A DNA stretch of 64,000 nt from Seiridium cupressi (taxonomy: Eukaryota > Ascomycota > Sordariomycetes > Amphisphaeriales > Sporocadaceae): NCBI GenBank assembly GCA_036674765.1, contig JARVKI010000034.1, positions 1-64,000 of the forward strand, read 5' to 3'. Under the pieces are notes generated by a model, which had not been told where the DNA came from, did not search any database, and worked only from the letters and a program-made list of their open reading frames with translations. Shown piece after piece: positions 39,742 through 51,314 of this stretch (position 1 is the stretch's first letter; each line of letters starts with the position of its first letter). The position numbers were made by a program, and so were the translations under genes.

Positions 39742-40099
39742 TTACCGATATGTCTTAACCGTTGTCTTCAATCCCTGAATTTGGAGGATCACTTTCTTGT
39801 CGGCCTCGAACACCCCAGTTGCGATCATTGACTCCAGCTGGTTGAATCTCTCAACAACGCTGCGTGAGAGATTATTGAGCCGTGCTTCCAGGTCAGAAGA
39901 CAGATGCTGCATAGTAGAATGTGTTCCGATTCATCAGGCTAGGAAGTGTACTCACAGCTAGAACCCGTTTGCCATAATCACCAACAAATACAACGGCTTG
40001 GGCAAAATAAGCTTTGGTGTTAGCAAATAGCCAAATAATACTTCTTTTTTCCCGTATTATATATAAGCTGAGGCTTACGCGCAAGTTCCTTTCAATCAA
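39742..40099 (-). pseudogene. Coiled-coil gene fragment, family unknown
   Basis: Two pieces join across a 49-nt intron (39907-39955, GTGAGT donor). The joined frame has VVFVGDYGKRVLA, then a heptad-like segment (LEARLNNLSRSVVERFNQLE) and SMIATGVFEADKKVILQIQG, before TAA at 39742-39744. A second, weaker copy of the same pattern (SRSVAGILETLKTGVFKGGI) reads on the same strand near 39440-39530. The proper splice signals suggest a once-real gene. The coiled-coil/helical character recalls N-terminal or linker parts of fungal STAND proteins, but I cannot assign it. Confidence 0.35.
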
Positions 40100-41252
40100 G
40101 CCAAAAGTTCTTTCCTATAAAGCTATATTATAAGAGTTCTTTTTTATACAGCTAAAAGTTCCCTTTTTCTAATTCCGTTCCCAAGACCCTGGTTTATGCA
40201 TGTTTCGTGTATGGATATTCCAGCAACAACGACACTACCCAGCGATGACGCTTCGCAAGTTGTTCCGCTGGTTCCTACTTATCAGCGAGTCTGTGAGATA
40301 TCTACGTCTACCTGGTTACAACGATGAATTCTCCCTTTCTCCATACGAAAACGATGCCAGATCCGTACAAACTACCAATTAAATGGTCCAACCAGTAAAT
40401 CCACAACACCGAAGCTGTGCAAGATACAGCAAGGCTTTCTACAAGACGTTCACCGCGGAGCTCACCAACTTACTTGCTCGTATCAGCGAAGCAAAAAACC
40501 TCACACGATTCCTTGGGCCGAGGTTGCTACATTACATCACGCTGCCGCTCTTCCTACTTCAAACCCCTAGAAGACGCTAGCAACTATACCACTAGGAAGG
40601 TATACTATCTAATTCTCCACTTCGCAGTCTACTTTACCTTGCTCTTTATCGGCAACAAGGACATCAATTCTAATGCGAGCCCTTCACCACCTTCTGATTT
40701 TGGGCAATGTCGTGGCTCGTGTTCCTGGTGTTCGGACTCCGGAGACTCCTCGACAGATCCGAATCCCTTTGAACAATGCATGGTATCCAGTTCAAGGCAA
40801 ACTACAGCTGGACTGCAGTCCTACTCTCTCTCTAGCTTTCGGCTGAGCTAGAAGTCGGGTTTGCATGGTCGATTGCCGTGACCAAAGCAGGGTTCGATAG
40901 TGTTTCTAGGACTTCGACGGCATATCTAGATGTTGCTGTGGTACGTACCCCTCGAGAATGTCTCCATTTTTGAGCGACGCTACCTCGGATCCTCTCCAAA
41001 GAAACTAGGAAAGAGATGTTAAAAGTGAAATCCTTGCATATTTATTCTTACTTGACTTGGGTTAAATTCTTATTCTAATTTATCTTTATTTTTTTAATAT
41101 CTAAAAAAGAATATTGAAAAAATTAAGCCACGTTCTTATTTCAAAAGCATTCCGAGTGTTGTTACGCATAACACTATGTGATTACCGCAAAAGCACTCAG
41201 GACCGAGACAACTTATTCCTCGCATCGTTTATCTTATCAAGTGTTGTCATGA

Positions 41253-42053
41253 TCACATAGGCATGCGTCTTATTTCTTCCGCAGTCCAGTACTTCCTCAT
41301 ATTCTCGGCACCCAAGGTCTTGACCTCTTGATCCAGATGCTTCCAGAGAACCTCTCCCCAACTCTCCATCCTCTCCTTCAACCTGACCAAGTCAAACTCC
41401 TCCCTGCCCGCCTGCACATCGCGTAGATACTCCTCCATCCCATCCATCCCCTTGTGGATCTCGCGATGCTGCCTCAGGAGCTCAGCCGCGCCATTGCCCT
41501 TGCCGGCCTTGAACTCGGGCATCCTCCTCGCCAGGACGGGGAAGATGTGCGTCTCCTCGATGTCGTGGTGGACGGTCAGGTGGCGCAGGAACTGCAGGCC
41601 ATCGTTGATGAAGGACTTGAGCGACATGCCGGCGGGGCGGCGGCCCGACGTGCAGGCGCCCCAGAGCATGTTCCAGGTCGAGCGGAAGTGCGCGTGGAAC
41701 ATCTCCATGTGGTCGGCCATGCGATTGTACTGGCGAAACTCGCTCGGGCTCAGGGGCGGAAGCGCGGGCTCTGCGACGGGCTCGGTGGCGATGGCGGGGC
41801 CCTTCTCTGTCGGAATCGAGGTCTTGCTCTGCTCGGGACTTCCAGGCGCGGTTGTGACTTCTGGCACGGCCTCGGGCACTGCTGCCGCCGCGGCATCGGT
41901 AGTTGTCGACATTGGTGACAGTCTGGGCGACCGAGGTAGTAGGCCTTTGGGTGCAGTCGCAACGCTTCCCTGACTGACTCGAGTATATCGGACGAGTGTT
42001 AAACTGGGTCTGACGGTGGCAGTAAACCGCAGGGCAGGGCGCAATGATTGCAT
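41253..42053 (-). CDS. Hemerythrin-like (HHE) domain protein, probably mitochondrial
   Basis: Single exon, 266 residues. The first 45 residues are Arg/Ser/Thr-rich with almost no acidic residues (MQSLRPALRFTATVRPSLTL), a good mitochondrial targeting signal. A Pro/Ala/Glu linker follows. From about residue 110 comes a four-helix HHE domain with metal-ligand-type histidines and carboxylates: HMEMFHAHF, LRHLTVHHDIEETHIFPVL, LLRQHREIHKGMDGMEEYL, and WKHLDQEV. Such domains bind a di-iron centre and are linked to oxygen, NO or iron sensing; the exact role here is unknown. The frame is intact. Confidence 0.85.
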   Translation of the reverse strand: MQSLRPALRFTATVRPSLTLVRYTRVSQGSVATAPKGLLPRSPRLSPMSTTTDAAAAAVPEAVPEVTTAPGSPEQSKTSIPTEKGPAIATEPVAEPALPPLSPSEFRQYNRMADHMEMFHAHFRSTWNMLWGACTSGRRPAGMSLKSFINDGLQFLRHLTVHHDIEETHIFPVLARRMPEFKAGKGNGAAELLRQHREIHKGMDGMEEYLRDVQAGREEFDLVRLKERMESWGEVLWKHLDQEVKTLGAENMRKYWTAEEIRRMPM

Positions 42054-42673
42054 GTGTTGGATGATAAGATGTAGCTATAAGAAAGACAAAACTCAAGGAA
42101 CCCCAAAACAACCAATGTTATTTTCCAGCGCCATCGTGTCGGCCGTGTGTGTCGAGGAGAAAGTTAGCCTCGGGGGTTGTGTATAGGTCAGCTATTGGAA
42201 AGCAGATTCTAGTGGACGCTGGTTCGTCGATACGAGAGTAGCGATGCCCCGCGCGGGTATAGTGGGGCCATTGTCGCCCCTAACCGCGATGTCCGCATCC
42301 ATCACAAAAGCAAAGTTTTCCGTTTTGCACAGCCGCGCGGACATTAATCAGGCAACACATAAGTACACCCGGAGCCAGGACAAAATGAGAGGTTCGGTGT
42401 TTATAGTCCATATTAAGCACCCAAGGTTTTGCCTATCAGGGGTGTGGATGACTCCAACTGCTTCCTTGCAAGATGGCAAATAGCTTCACTGACAATTGTT
42501 TAGGATTCATGAATATCTTAACTCGAAAGAATGCTCAATTTCTCTCTATTCGTGACCATCCGTCCCAGATGAACAGGCATGAAAAAGATGCCGGTACACC
42601 GTTGTGTTTTGCGAAAAATGAAACCTACTCCATATGCATTAATTACAAGACCGAGAGACCCAGACAGCATGCT
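42054..42673. other. Intergenic
   Basis: About 620 bases upstream of the hemerythrin gene and downstream of nip1. The 94- and 79-codon frames here show no motif. Confidence 0.6.
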
Positions 42674-45332
42674 TTAGCCCCGAACCGCAGCACCCAGCGC
42701 ACCACCGGTGAACTGTGTACCGCCGGCTTGCCGTTGACCTGTGCCACCTCCCCTTGAGCCACCTCTGCCTCCACGTTGTCCACCTCCCCGTTGACCCCCA
42801 CGCTGGTTCTGACCCCTTCGGTCAAAGGCGTTGGCCGTTCCTTGAGTACGTTGCTCCAGTGTCCGCTCGTTGGTCTCGATGAGAGCAGCAGCCTTGTCGG
42901 ACAGAGTAAGAGCCAGGCTTTGGAGACGCGAGAGCTCGACACCCTTCCGGAAGATGACAGTTGATGTGACTTGGTCAAGGGCAGCAGCAAGCTCCTCGTG
43001 GCTGATCATCTTGCTGACAATAGCGGCGACCTTGCGGTCCTCAAGCTCAAACATGGAGGACAAGGTGGTGACGGCGAGTGTGTCATAGTAGGGAGCGTAG
43101 GTGAAGAGATAAGTGCGCAGGCCTTCCTCTTGGATCTGTTTGGAGAGCATGGTCTTGATGCCCTCAGTATCTGGCATGAGCTCCCAGATCTTGATGTTGT
43201 GAATGAAGGTAGTGGCCTTCTTCCACTCGCCAGCAGCCAAGGCCCTCGACGCTTGCATGACGTGGTCACGCGTGTTCTCAGGAGGACCGGTGAAGATTTG
43301 GCGCTCATGGTACTCGAGCATACGACGGTATGTCTTGCTGATGACCCGCTTCTTGACATCGGGCGACGAGCCGGTCTGTGCCAGGAGAGGAATCTCGAGC
43401 AGCATGCTGCAGGTAAGATATACACACTCCAGTAGCTCCAGGTTGATATGCATGTGGAATGGCAGTTGCCTTTGCTTCTCTAGTCTTTCTTGCTCGGGCG
43501 AGACCTGTGCGTAGCGCTGAATCATGACACCCTGGGCGAGAAGCTCCTTTTGTCTGCCGCTACCGCAGATCTCCTGAAGAGTGTTCTGGGCATCGTATAC
43601 CAAGCCCTTTCGGAAGGCACAAAGACCGACCTGGACAAGTGTTCTGTTGTACAGGATCTGCGTCAGCACATCGAAGCTGTTGATTGTCTCTTGCAAATGC
43701 GACATGAGCATCATGTCGCGAGCCTTGTAGTAGTCATCATGCAGAGCCAAGAAGTAGATCTGGCACAACATGGCGCGGGCCCGGATGATACCCTCGCTAT
43801 TGGCAAACAGGTAGTTGCAAAGAGTGTTCAGCAACTTGGCGGCCTCGGCGACTTCTTCTTGGGGCGTGATGTTCGACTCGACACCAGCTTCAGCCGTTTT
43901 CCAGGCGTTCTCTTCCAAAATCTTGACAACCTGGGCCGGCTTGAAGTAGACATGCTCTAATCGTCGCATCACAATACGGTTGATGCTGTCTTGTGGCACT
44001 TCTAGTGACGAGTCCTTGCGAAGCTTTTCGTAGTAGAGCTGGCCACGGAAGATGACATTGTACAAGGCGCCCTCGTCTGACAAGCGCTCAATGTACTCAG
44101 AAGTGTGCGGGTCGATGATTTGCAGGGATCGGGTCAGCTCGTCATCCAATCGCTCTACATAGGACACAATGCTGCCCGAGACCTTGAGGTACTTCTCGCC
44201 ATCCTGGATCGTGGGTGGCTTCTCGTCGTCCTCCCATTCCTCGGCGCCTTCGAACACGATGTGATCCTCGTTCTTAAGAAGCACTTCGTACAACGAGGAG
44301 ATGTCCTTCTCCGCGGCCTTCCACTGATCCAGAGGCATCGAGTTGGAGGGGCCTGTGCCAAGATCGAATCTCGCCGAAATGAGGGTTAGGAGAACCCGGA
44401 TCTGCTGGTAAGGAGTCGCAGCAACCTCGTAGAGCTTTTCCATAATTTTGATTTGCTCCAGGCGATCGGTATTCTTCTTTCCTCTCGACTCCATGATGCT
44501 TCGGAGGTGCTTGAAAATACTCTCGGGAGTGAACTGAAGGGTCTTGCCGCCCTTGCCGACGGTAGCAAACCCATCCTCGTCGCCCTCGGCAGCTTCAATG
44601 TAGATGTCGGCAGCCTTTGCCTTCTTGGGCTTCGGGGGAGGAGCCTCGTCCTCCGACTTCATGAACTCATCCTCATCCGCCTTGAAAGCGTCAACCTGGG
44701 TCTGGTAGTCCTTCGTAATTTTCCTGATCTTCTGCTTGACGGCGTTGAGACCACGGGCGTTCGTCGCGTTCATCTTCTTGGGGGTAACCTTCTGCTTGGA
44801 GATGGTCTCGTTCATGAATTCCTCGAGCTCCACCAAGGCCTTGATGTAGACCTTGGGGGGCTTGTTGCTTTCGGCAATCTTGGAGGCATGTCGGTTAAGC
44901 TTGTCGAACTCTGAACATAGAAAGTTAGCATTGCCCATACATGGGACATGTCGAAAGCGGTGTGTTCTCCGTACCAGTTGAAATGGAACCCCAATCGTTG
45001 ATCTTTTGTCCATTATCAATAGCCTTGATGATGGCCTCAAGTTCCTGGAAACGCTTGTCCTTGGCGCTCTTCACCGTCTTGACTCTCTCCTCATCGCTGT
45101 CTTCGCTTTCAGAGGATTCGCCGCGCAAGAAACGGGATGCACCAGTTTTGCCACCCTCCTCTTCATCGCTGGAGCCTTCATCAGAGTCGTCCTCGTCATC
45201 TTCTTCTTCGGAATCATCCTCGTCGGAGTCTTCCTCCTGGTTCTGGGCTGCTTCCTCCTCTTCAGAGTAGAGTTCCTCCTCGTCGGAGCTACTCTCGCTG
45301 GAGCTGTCGCCTCCGGTGAAAAATCGAGACAT
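42674..45332 (-). CDS. nip1: Eukaryotic translation initiation factor 3 subunit C
   Basis: Two exons (45332-44975, 44910-42674) give 864 residues, the usual length for fungal eIF3c. The start [16 protein letters not shown] is followed by a long acidic Glu/Asp/Ser tract that contacts eIF1, eIF2 and eIF5 in other species. The middle ([37 protein letters not shown]) and the helical PCI region near residues 600-790 ([49 protein letters not shown]) are highly conserved. The C-terminus is an Arg/Gly-rich tail. It is a core subunit of eIF3, binding the 40S ribosome in the cytosol. The frame is intact. Confidence 0.97.
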
Positions 45333-46181
45333 GATCGCGGTAGTGTATCACTGAGGAGAGCAAATCGATCCGAGTGTACTGGGAGCGTCGATGGCTATAT
45401 TGGAGGTGCGTTGTGAGTCACCAAAAGGGTCAACTCTGCCGCTGAATGAGGTGAGGCCCGGACGCGGTTTCCTGACTGGGGGAGGGGTCAAAGGCAGATT
45501 TCGAAATTTTGGTGAATTTTGGTGGGGCAGTGGGCGCTGTGATTTCTTGGGGCTAGTGCTGGCAAAGTGCACCTCCAGACCTCCAGCCTTTGGCAGTGCG
45601 ACGCCCCAAAAATGTTGATGTTGGTCCTCGGAACGATGACTCGTCTTTAGGCAACGCCTTGGAATGACTTCTAGCCAGGCGATTCCAAGCAGGATGATCG
45701 ACTATGTGCCCCTTATTCTCGGTCCAAACGCATCCCAATTGTGCAGACAAAAGGTTGACATTCAGTCCTAGAAATGCCAGCTGGCAGAAGTGTGGGCAGC
45801 CGAGACCTAGTATCATCACAGTTTCGAAACGTGGATTCACTTGAGTTGGGAGCTGTGTACAATGCATAATTTAGACCATAATTAGTTTGTGTCTATGCGC
45901 AACTCTGATCTTCAGTCGGCAAAAACACTATTTTGTAGATTGCAGTAAAGCTGTCGTCGCGCCAAGAAAACAATGATGTCTTATGGGTATCTAGTACCAA
46001 CCAACTCCCGTCCAAATAACATCCTTCCAAGTCCGAAACACGGCTTGCGAGTATTAACCATAACTAACTCCATATCCCGACCGAAGACATCTTTGCATAA
46101 GCACGATGTTCTTCTGTTTTGGCTGATGTTGCTCAGCTATCTCCACGTTGCCTGGCCATGTCCAATTCAACGAAGAGAAAG
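45333..46181. other. Intergenic, nip1 promoter side
   Basis: About 850 bases upstream of nip1. The frames of up to 104 codons show no family features. Confidence 0.6.
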
Positions 46182-46706
46182 CTATGCTTCACGTGAAGTG
46201 TCTTCGTCTTGATCGAGCCAGTCGGGATGATCTCGTGCTCGCCAAGCTTTGATACCTCTCGGTTGTGCTTGTCGACTCTTCTTGGCCTGTTCCAATACTG
46301 TCTTGGTCTCTTCGCTGGTGTAGACAGTTCTGAAGTCGCGTAGTTCGGTTGCAGCACTCGCGACGGACTTCTGCAGTGAGGCAAGTGTATCTTGTTCTGT
46401 AATATTGACATTTAGAATAACCACTTCAGTATGGTTTTCGGAGTCTTACGTACGAGTGGTATGCTTCGTGGTCAGAGATTCGAGCATGCGTGGGACGGTC
46501 GTTCGAAGTTCTCGACACTAAGAGGTCACCGCCATTAGTATCTGCGCTGCTGGTTACGGCCAGGAGGGGGCGCCTGAGTATCTTGCCTTGATGTGAATTG
46601 TTTTCAGTTTCTTAAGAGCGTCTTCCAACTGTTCTTCGGTCCATTCTTCTGGTTCAGCCTGGGGGCTGCCAGCGGCTGGCTTTGAGACCGGCGTGTTCGC
46701 TGCCAT
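46182..46706 (-). CDS. Small conserved helical protein, function unknown
   Basis: Three exons (46706-46587, 46517-46454, 46396-46182) join to 132 residues. After a Pro/Ala-rich start comes WTEEQLEDALKKLKTIHIK, then CRELRTTVPRMLESLTTK, a second helical stretch (LASLQKSVASAATELRDF), and a conserved-looking end IKAWRARDHPDWL. The first intron (46518-46586) begins GCAAGA after AAG, a GC-AG intron; no GT donor keeps the frame. Heptad-like helices suggest a subunit of a larger complex, possibly Mediator-like, but I cannot name it. The exons are in phase, and the coding pattern crosses both introns, which supports a real gene. Confidence 0.6.
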
Positions 46707-47359
46707 TGCGTTATCGTAGAGTTGGTGGCATAGAAGCTGGGGTACACAGTAATTGGCGTATCTACGTCGACATGACGCGAAAATATGATGCTCGATGGAG
46801 AGGGTTTGAGGAGGATGACAATCCAAATGTATTTACAGCAACTGAATCAGAGCTAATTGGCTCCCTCAGCCTTGCATCCGTAAGCATCTGCATCACACTA
46901 TGGCGGGGGAATCCAACCCAGCGACGATAAGGATAACGGCCCCCTGTCATCTAGGCTGAAGCTCAAAATAGCGCTAGCAGCGTTAGTAAACCTTCTGGCA
47001 TTCTCGGCCCGCAAACTTGTTCTCCCAATTAAGGCGCTCCGGCGTTTTAGACTGCCTCGGGCGTGGAACATCAAAGCACCGAGACGGGAACTGTGTGGTC
47101 GGGCCGTGCGATTTCTGGTTTTGACGTTCTTCCATCCCTCTGGCTGAAGGTTCATCCACCCAAAAACACGTCACCCGAGCGCGTCCACAGTGAGAATCCC
47201 CAAACGTCGACGGCGCCCACGACAGGAACCACCTGCACCTTGCGCATTGAATCCTCAAGCTTCGAGCGCCCTGACTTAACGACGCGCCGATAAGACCCCG
47301 CGATTCCAGGGCGGCACAAAGGCAAACCACCACCACAGCAGTGCAGTTCCATTCCTTGA
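46707..47359. other. Intergenic between divergent genes
   Basis: About 650 bases upstream of the small helical protein and of the FAR1-like gene. From about 46930 onward I find no ATG on the plus strand at all, which matters for the start of the next gene. Confidence 0.6.
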
Positions 47360-48223
47360 CACTGGGGACTGTACTGGCTTGGCTTGCTGGTGCAACTGCC
47401 CACTTGTGTCAATCTCCGAACCCAATCTCAAAACTTCCCCTCGAACACCGTCACAATTTCACTCCAAACTCCCCTTCAGCCGTCCGCGGCCGTCGGTGGC
47501 CATGCGGGTTTGACGAACGGCACCCCTGGTGTCTCCGTCAACGGACACAACGGAATCCAGCATACACCTGTGCCCGTCCCAACGCCGACTCCGTCCCGCA
47601 TCGTCGCTCCTGGCACAACTGGCGAGCCGGGCACACTTGCGCCGCCGCCTGAAGGCATCTACCGCACCTTCGAAGACCTGCTCACCGCTGTCCAACGTGT
47701 TGCCAAGGACCAAGGATACGGCGTTGTCAAGTTACGAGCGAGCAACTACCGCGACGGCAAGCCCACGCGTTACGATCTAGTCTGTGACCGGGGAGGAGTC
47801 AAGTACAACAGCACGGCGAAGAAGCGGAATCCAAGCACACGGAAGGTCGATTGCCCGTGGCGTGCCAAGGCCGTGTGCGAAGTCTCACTACAAAACCAGT
47901 GGAGATTTGCTGTGCAGGATAGCAGACATAATCACGAGGCTCGAGTCCCTGCTGCACCCCCTGGGCAAGAGAACACACCTCTCGCCCAGAGCATCAGAAG
48001 TCTGACCAACAAACTGGATCGCATCAGCCATGACATGTCTCAAGGTATCGGACGTATTGCTGCGCAGATGGACAACATCGAGAAGAGACTTATAGACATG
48101 GAGCAAAGGATGATCAATATGGACTCGAGGATGTCTGGTATGGAGCAAAGAGAAGGGGAAATGGGCGTCCTCTCCGATAACATGACGATGGAAGGCTCCA
48201 TGCTTGGCCAGGCTGTGATGTAG
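47360..48223 (+). CDS. FAR1-like DNA-binding domain protein, start codon unresolved
   Basis: The frame is open from 47360 to 48223. A Pro/Thr/Gly-rich lead precedes a FAR1/WRKY-GCM1-type zinc domain: TFEDLLTAVQRVAKDQGYGV, VKLRASNYRDGKPTRYDLVC, then DCPWRAKAV and DSRHNHEA. The zinc ligands would be Cys (LVC), Cys (DCPW) and His-x-His. A C-terminal coiled coil follows (repeated DNIEKRLIDMEQRMINMDSR pattern). Such domains derive from Mutator-like transposases and act as transcription factors. The frame starts after TGA at 47357-47359. The first in-frame Met is far inside the coiled coil, and no AG acceptor lies between 47360 and 47478. Translation therefore needs a near-cognate start, or an exon entering at the AG of 47478-47479. 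Confidence 0.72.
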   Translation, partial: HWGLYWLGLLVQLPTCVNLRTQSQNFPSNTVTISLQTPLQPSAAVGGHAGLTNGTPGVSVNGHNGIQHTPVPVPTPTPSRIVAPGTTGEPGTLAPPPEGIYRTFEDLLTAVQRVAKDQGYGVVKLRASNYRDGKPTRYDLVCDRGGVKYNSTAKKRNPSTRKVDCPWRAKAVCEVSLQNQWRFAVQDSRHNHEARVPAAPPGQENTPLAQSIRSLTNKLDRISHDMSQGIGRIAAQMDNIEKRLIDMEQRMINMDSRMSGMEQREGEMGVLSDNMTMEGSMLGQAVM

Positions 48224-49016
48224 GACAACACGTGTGGCCCTGCTTCTGCCAACGAGGTTGTCTACCAGCACGCCCAGGCGGACAAACCGGCGTAGCCCTT
48301 ACCTTCGGGAGCGTCAGTGACCGTTTCACCCTCGTTGTCTGTTAGCCCCAGCTCTTTTGTGGTCACAAATGGATCACCAAGCGAAGACCGGTCACCAGGA
48401 GCGCCACCACCCTGAGCGATTCAACACGTTGCACCTCAGACGAACCTCGGCCAGCAAACTAGAGAGCCTTTACTCTCACAAAATCATTCATGAGAACAGG
48501 CGTTCGGATTTGGCAGTGCGTTATTTTATGTTTTTCGAATTGTAGGTACAGAGGAGTACTGGTTACGGCAGGGAAGGGCAAAGGGACTTGATATCCGATA
48601 CGCCGTGGAGTTGGTTTCGTTTTATGTCTATATCGGTTCCGATGGCATTTGTCCTTCAGCCAAGAGATATGCCGCCTCCGGATACTGCTATATGTTGTGT
48701 GTCCGGTTGCATTTGAACATTAATTTTTGACGGGAAAAACAGATCAACGCGCTCAACGTCGGTCGTTCACAGTTACAGAATCACCTGATTACGTCAGGGT
48801 AAGAGTTCGTAGGAACTACTGAACTTCATTGTATATGTACTACTTCACTCTGCTCTGATCTCGCCGTCTCGTTGTCGGCTGTGTACGTAACGTCTGGATG
48901 GAGAATTCCTTCAGTACGTCGACGTCACCTGTAACCTCCGCACACGGATATAACGGATAATTGTGGTATCATTATTGAACGCAGGCTATGTAGCTCACCA
49001 GTCCCACCTCAGTGGA
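48224..49016. other. Intergenic between convergent genes
   Basis: About 790 bases between the FAR1-like gene and the 3' end of the Ecm33-like gene. No coding frame with family features was seen. Confidence 0.6.
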
Positions 49017-50462
49017 CTACACAAACATCAGCAGTCCTGCTGCCGCCCAGAAAAGTACCATTCCCACACAGAAACCTCCGGTTGTTAAGCTCATCGCATT
49101 ATTTGGTATATCAATCTTGTCCCCATTGCAGCTATAACTCCCTGGAAATGCGCCATGTCTTCTCATCTCGTCTATCGGCTCGCAATGAAACGCCGGTACG
49201 GAAGAAGTGATGTTGAAGTCTTGCAACACTCGCGGCTTGCTCGAATTCGCGTTCTGGAGGTTCGTCCAGTCGTGGGCGTCTTGTAGGGGTTGGCTATGCA
49301 TGATACCAGAGATATTAGTCGGCTTCCCTCGTGCTGAGCTGACTAGGAAGGGATGCCGCCACCACTTACAAGAACGCATTGTGGATTATCCCATCTAGCA
49401 CCACCGTGTACATGTTCTCCCCCGGCCAAACCCAGGTCAGCATATCCGTGTTATTCCAGCTTGTGCTACTTATCGTCGTCATGTTGAATTTCTCATTGTC
49501 GGTGACCGAGATCTGCTTCAACTGCGAGACGAGCTCTGTCTTGGCCTCCTCCGCGGCTGGGAACAAGATGTCTGTGAGCTGGCTGTTCTGCCATATCGTA
49601 AGAGCCCGAAGGCTCTGGAATAGAAGTGGTAGCTGTTCGATCTGGTTGTCGTGAACCGAAAGGTCGCCGACGGCTATCTTGCCGCCCGAAGTACCCCATC
49701 GCAACTCGCCAACCCCTGAGATGTCGAGCTGGGATATAAGGTTTGGATCGAAACCGTCTGTGTCGCCCATCTGCAAAACTAGGTATCCATTCCCAGCTAT
49801 GGAAACTCCCTCTCCTTGAACGATACCTAGGCTAAAGTAGTAGAGCTGCTCAACATCCAGTAGGCTGAAATTTCCCACCGCGCCTAAAGCATCTAGTTCC
49901 AAGGTCTTGAGGTTCTTTGACTCCTTGATCGACACTGTCCCTTTGACTTGGCCCAGTACGGGGAGGGACAGCTGCTCCAAAGAGTCCAGTCCTTCGATGT
50001 CGACGACACCCTCTACTAACTCCAGAGTGGAACCCGATACTTTTGTCACTTTCTGGTCACCGCATTCTGCTGCTTGGCAATTCCCCAGCACCAAATTGCC
50101 CTCGATGGTCTTGATGCCGTCCAGCTTTATCTCATCCTCGCCGATGTCGCCACTGATGAAGATAGATGCCTTAACTGTGGGACACGCGCTCGCCAGCGAT
50201 GTGACATCGTCGGGGCTCACGAGAGTAAGTGTCGCCGTTGCGGATCCGCCGCCACAGTCTACTGCGGCAACGATATTTCCTAGTCCCAGATCAGCTCATC
50301 CCTATCTTGAGGTGTTTGTGGCGGCCGATCTCGTCATACGCGACCCGATATGATGCCGATTTCGTGCGACTTCGGGCCAGGGAGCAGGGATCCGAGTATA
50401 GAGAGTGGGTAAGACTTACCCAAGAGGAGCTGCGTCGCAAAGACGACGAGTCGCGGCTTCAT
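49017..50462 (-). CDS. Ecm33-like GPI-anchored cell wall protein
   Basis: Three exons (50462-50420, 50279-49370, 49293-49017) join to 409 residues. A signal peptide (MKPRLVVFATQLLLGNIVAA) starts in a tiny first exon. The body is a receptor-L-domain/LRR-like beta solenoid: repeated strands such as GNLVLGNC, LELVEGVVDIEGLDSLEQLS, LPVLGQVKGTVSIKESKNLK, TLELDALGAVGNFSLLDV, and LRALTIWQNSQLTDI. There are many N-glycosylation sites. The hydrophobic C-terminus (GMVLFWAAAGLLMFV) after a polar stretch is a GPI attachment signal. Ecm33/Sps2 family proteins organise the cell wall and sit on the outer plasma membrane. The frame is intact. Confidence 0.88.
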
Positions 50463-51314
50463 GATATCAGCATATCATGTCATGTCTCGCAGAAGTAGAA
50501 GTAAGGTACAGAGATCAAAATAGCTCAGTCAGCGCGGCACTGAACAGGTGTGCAGAGAGGGAGGGGGGCAAAGCTCCAAACGAACCGCGTCTCCTGCCGT
50601 ACGCCCATGCCAGACCCGACCGGTTGTCGTCTCGGGTCGGTCAAGGCGTACGGACTTTACCCATGGGGTATCCAAAAGTCCCAGATCTGGCTTGGCCCGT
50701 GAGCATTTGCCTTTCTCGTTTAGGCAGATACATACCCTGTCCTGGACGATATCTATCACACCATCTCAGTCATTGATGTGACTTTTACTTTCTATCCATG
50801 CGAGAGTATGCAAGGCGTGATGAGGCGACCAGGGTAGTCGCTAATACTCGCGCTGCTATTCGTCGAATCCGTACCGGTGGAATGGGTCGCACAGCCCCAT
50901 GTTGCAACGAGGAACCAACAGACGAGGTGCATGGCCGTGAAGAGGAGTAGGAGAGATGTGATTGGAAACCTAATCTTGGAGAAAACTCGGCATATTAGAG
51001 TTTTTACACTTCTCCGTTACGTAGAAAAGCCATGCAAAATGATCGCTGCTTGAACTATGCTTGGATATTTGGGTCTGGCTTGGTTATAGTCGTTCAGAGC
51101 TAGCGCGATAACTGGTGCCCGATATAGGAAATATACTTAGCTCGACCCCACTACACCAATGCTAGCCGGGCGAATGAATGTCGACTACCTCCAACCGACA
51201 ACAACAATACTGAGTGAACCACAACGGTGACAGTAAAATGAAAAACACGGCCATTACAATGGCGCAGTATACCTGTTATAAGTGAACCAGATGACCTTGA
51301 AGAAGAATCGAGAC
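50463..51314. other. Intergenic
   Basis: About 850 bases upstream of the Ecm33-like gene and downstream of the GTPase. Overlapping short frames only. Confidence 0.6.

Larger units (their letters stand above)
38484..41252. other. AT-rich region with degenerate gene fragments
   Basis: About 2.8 kb holding the ankyrin and coiled-coil relics listed separately. Frames at 40200-40851 overlap in different frames and have no recognisable motif. The stretch near 41030-41110 is strongly A/T. No transposon enzyme was recognised. Confidence 0.5.

Noticed and set aside
40200..40851. Overlapping frames as a possible retrotransposon gag/pol remnant
   Set aside because: No reverse transcriptase, integrase, protease or zinc-knuckle motif, and no LTRs, could be recognised.
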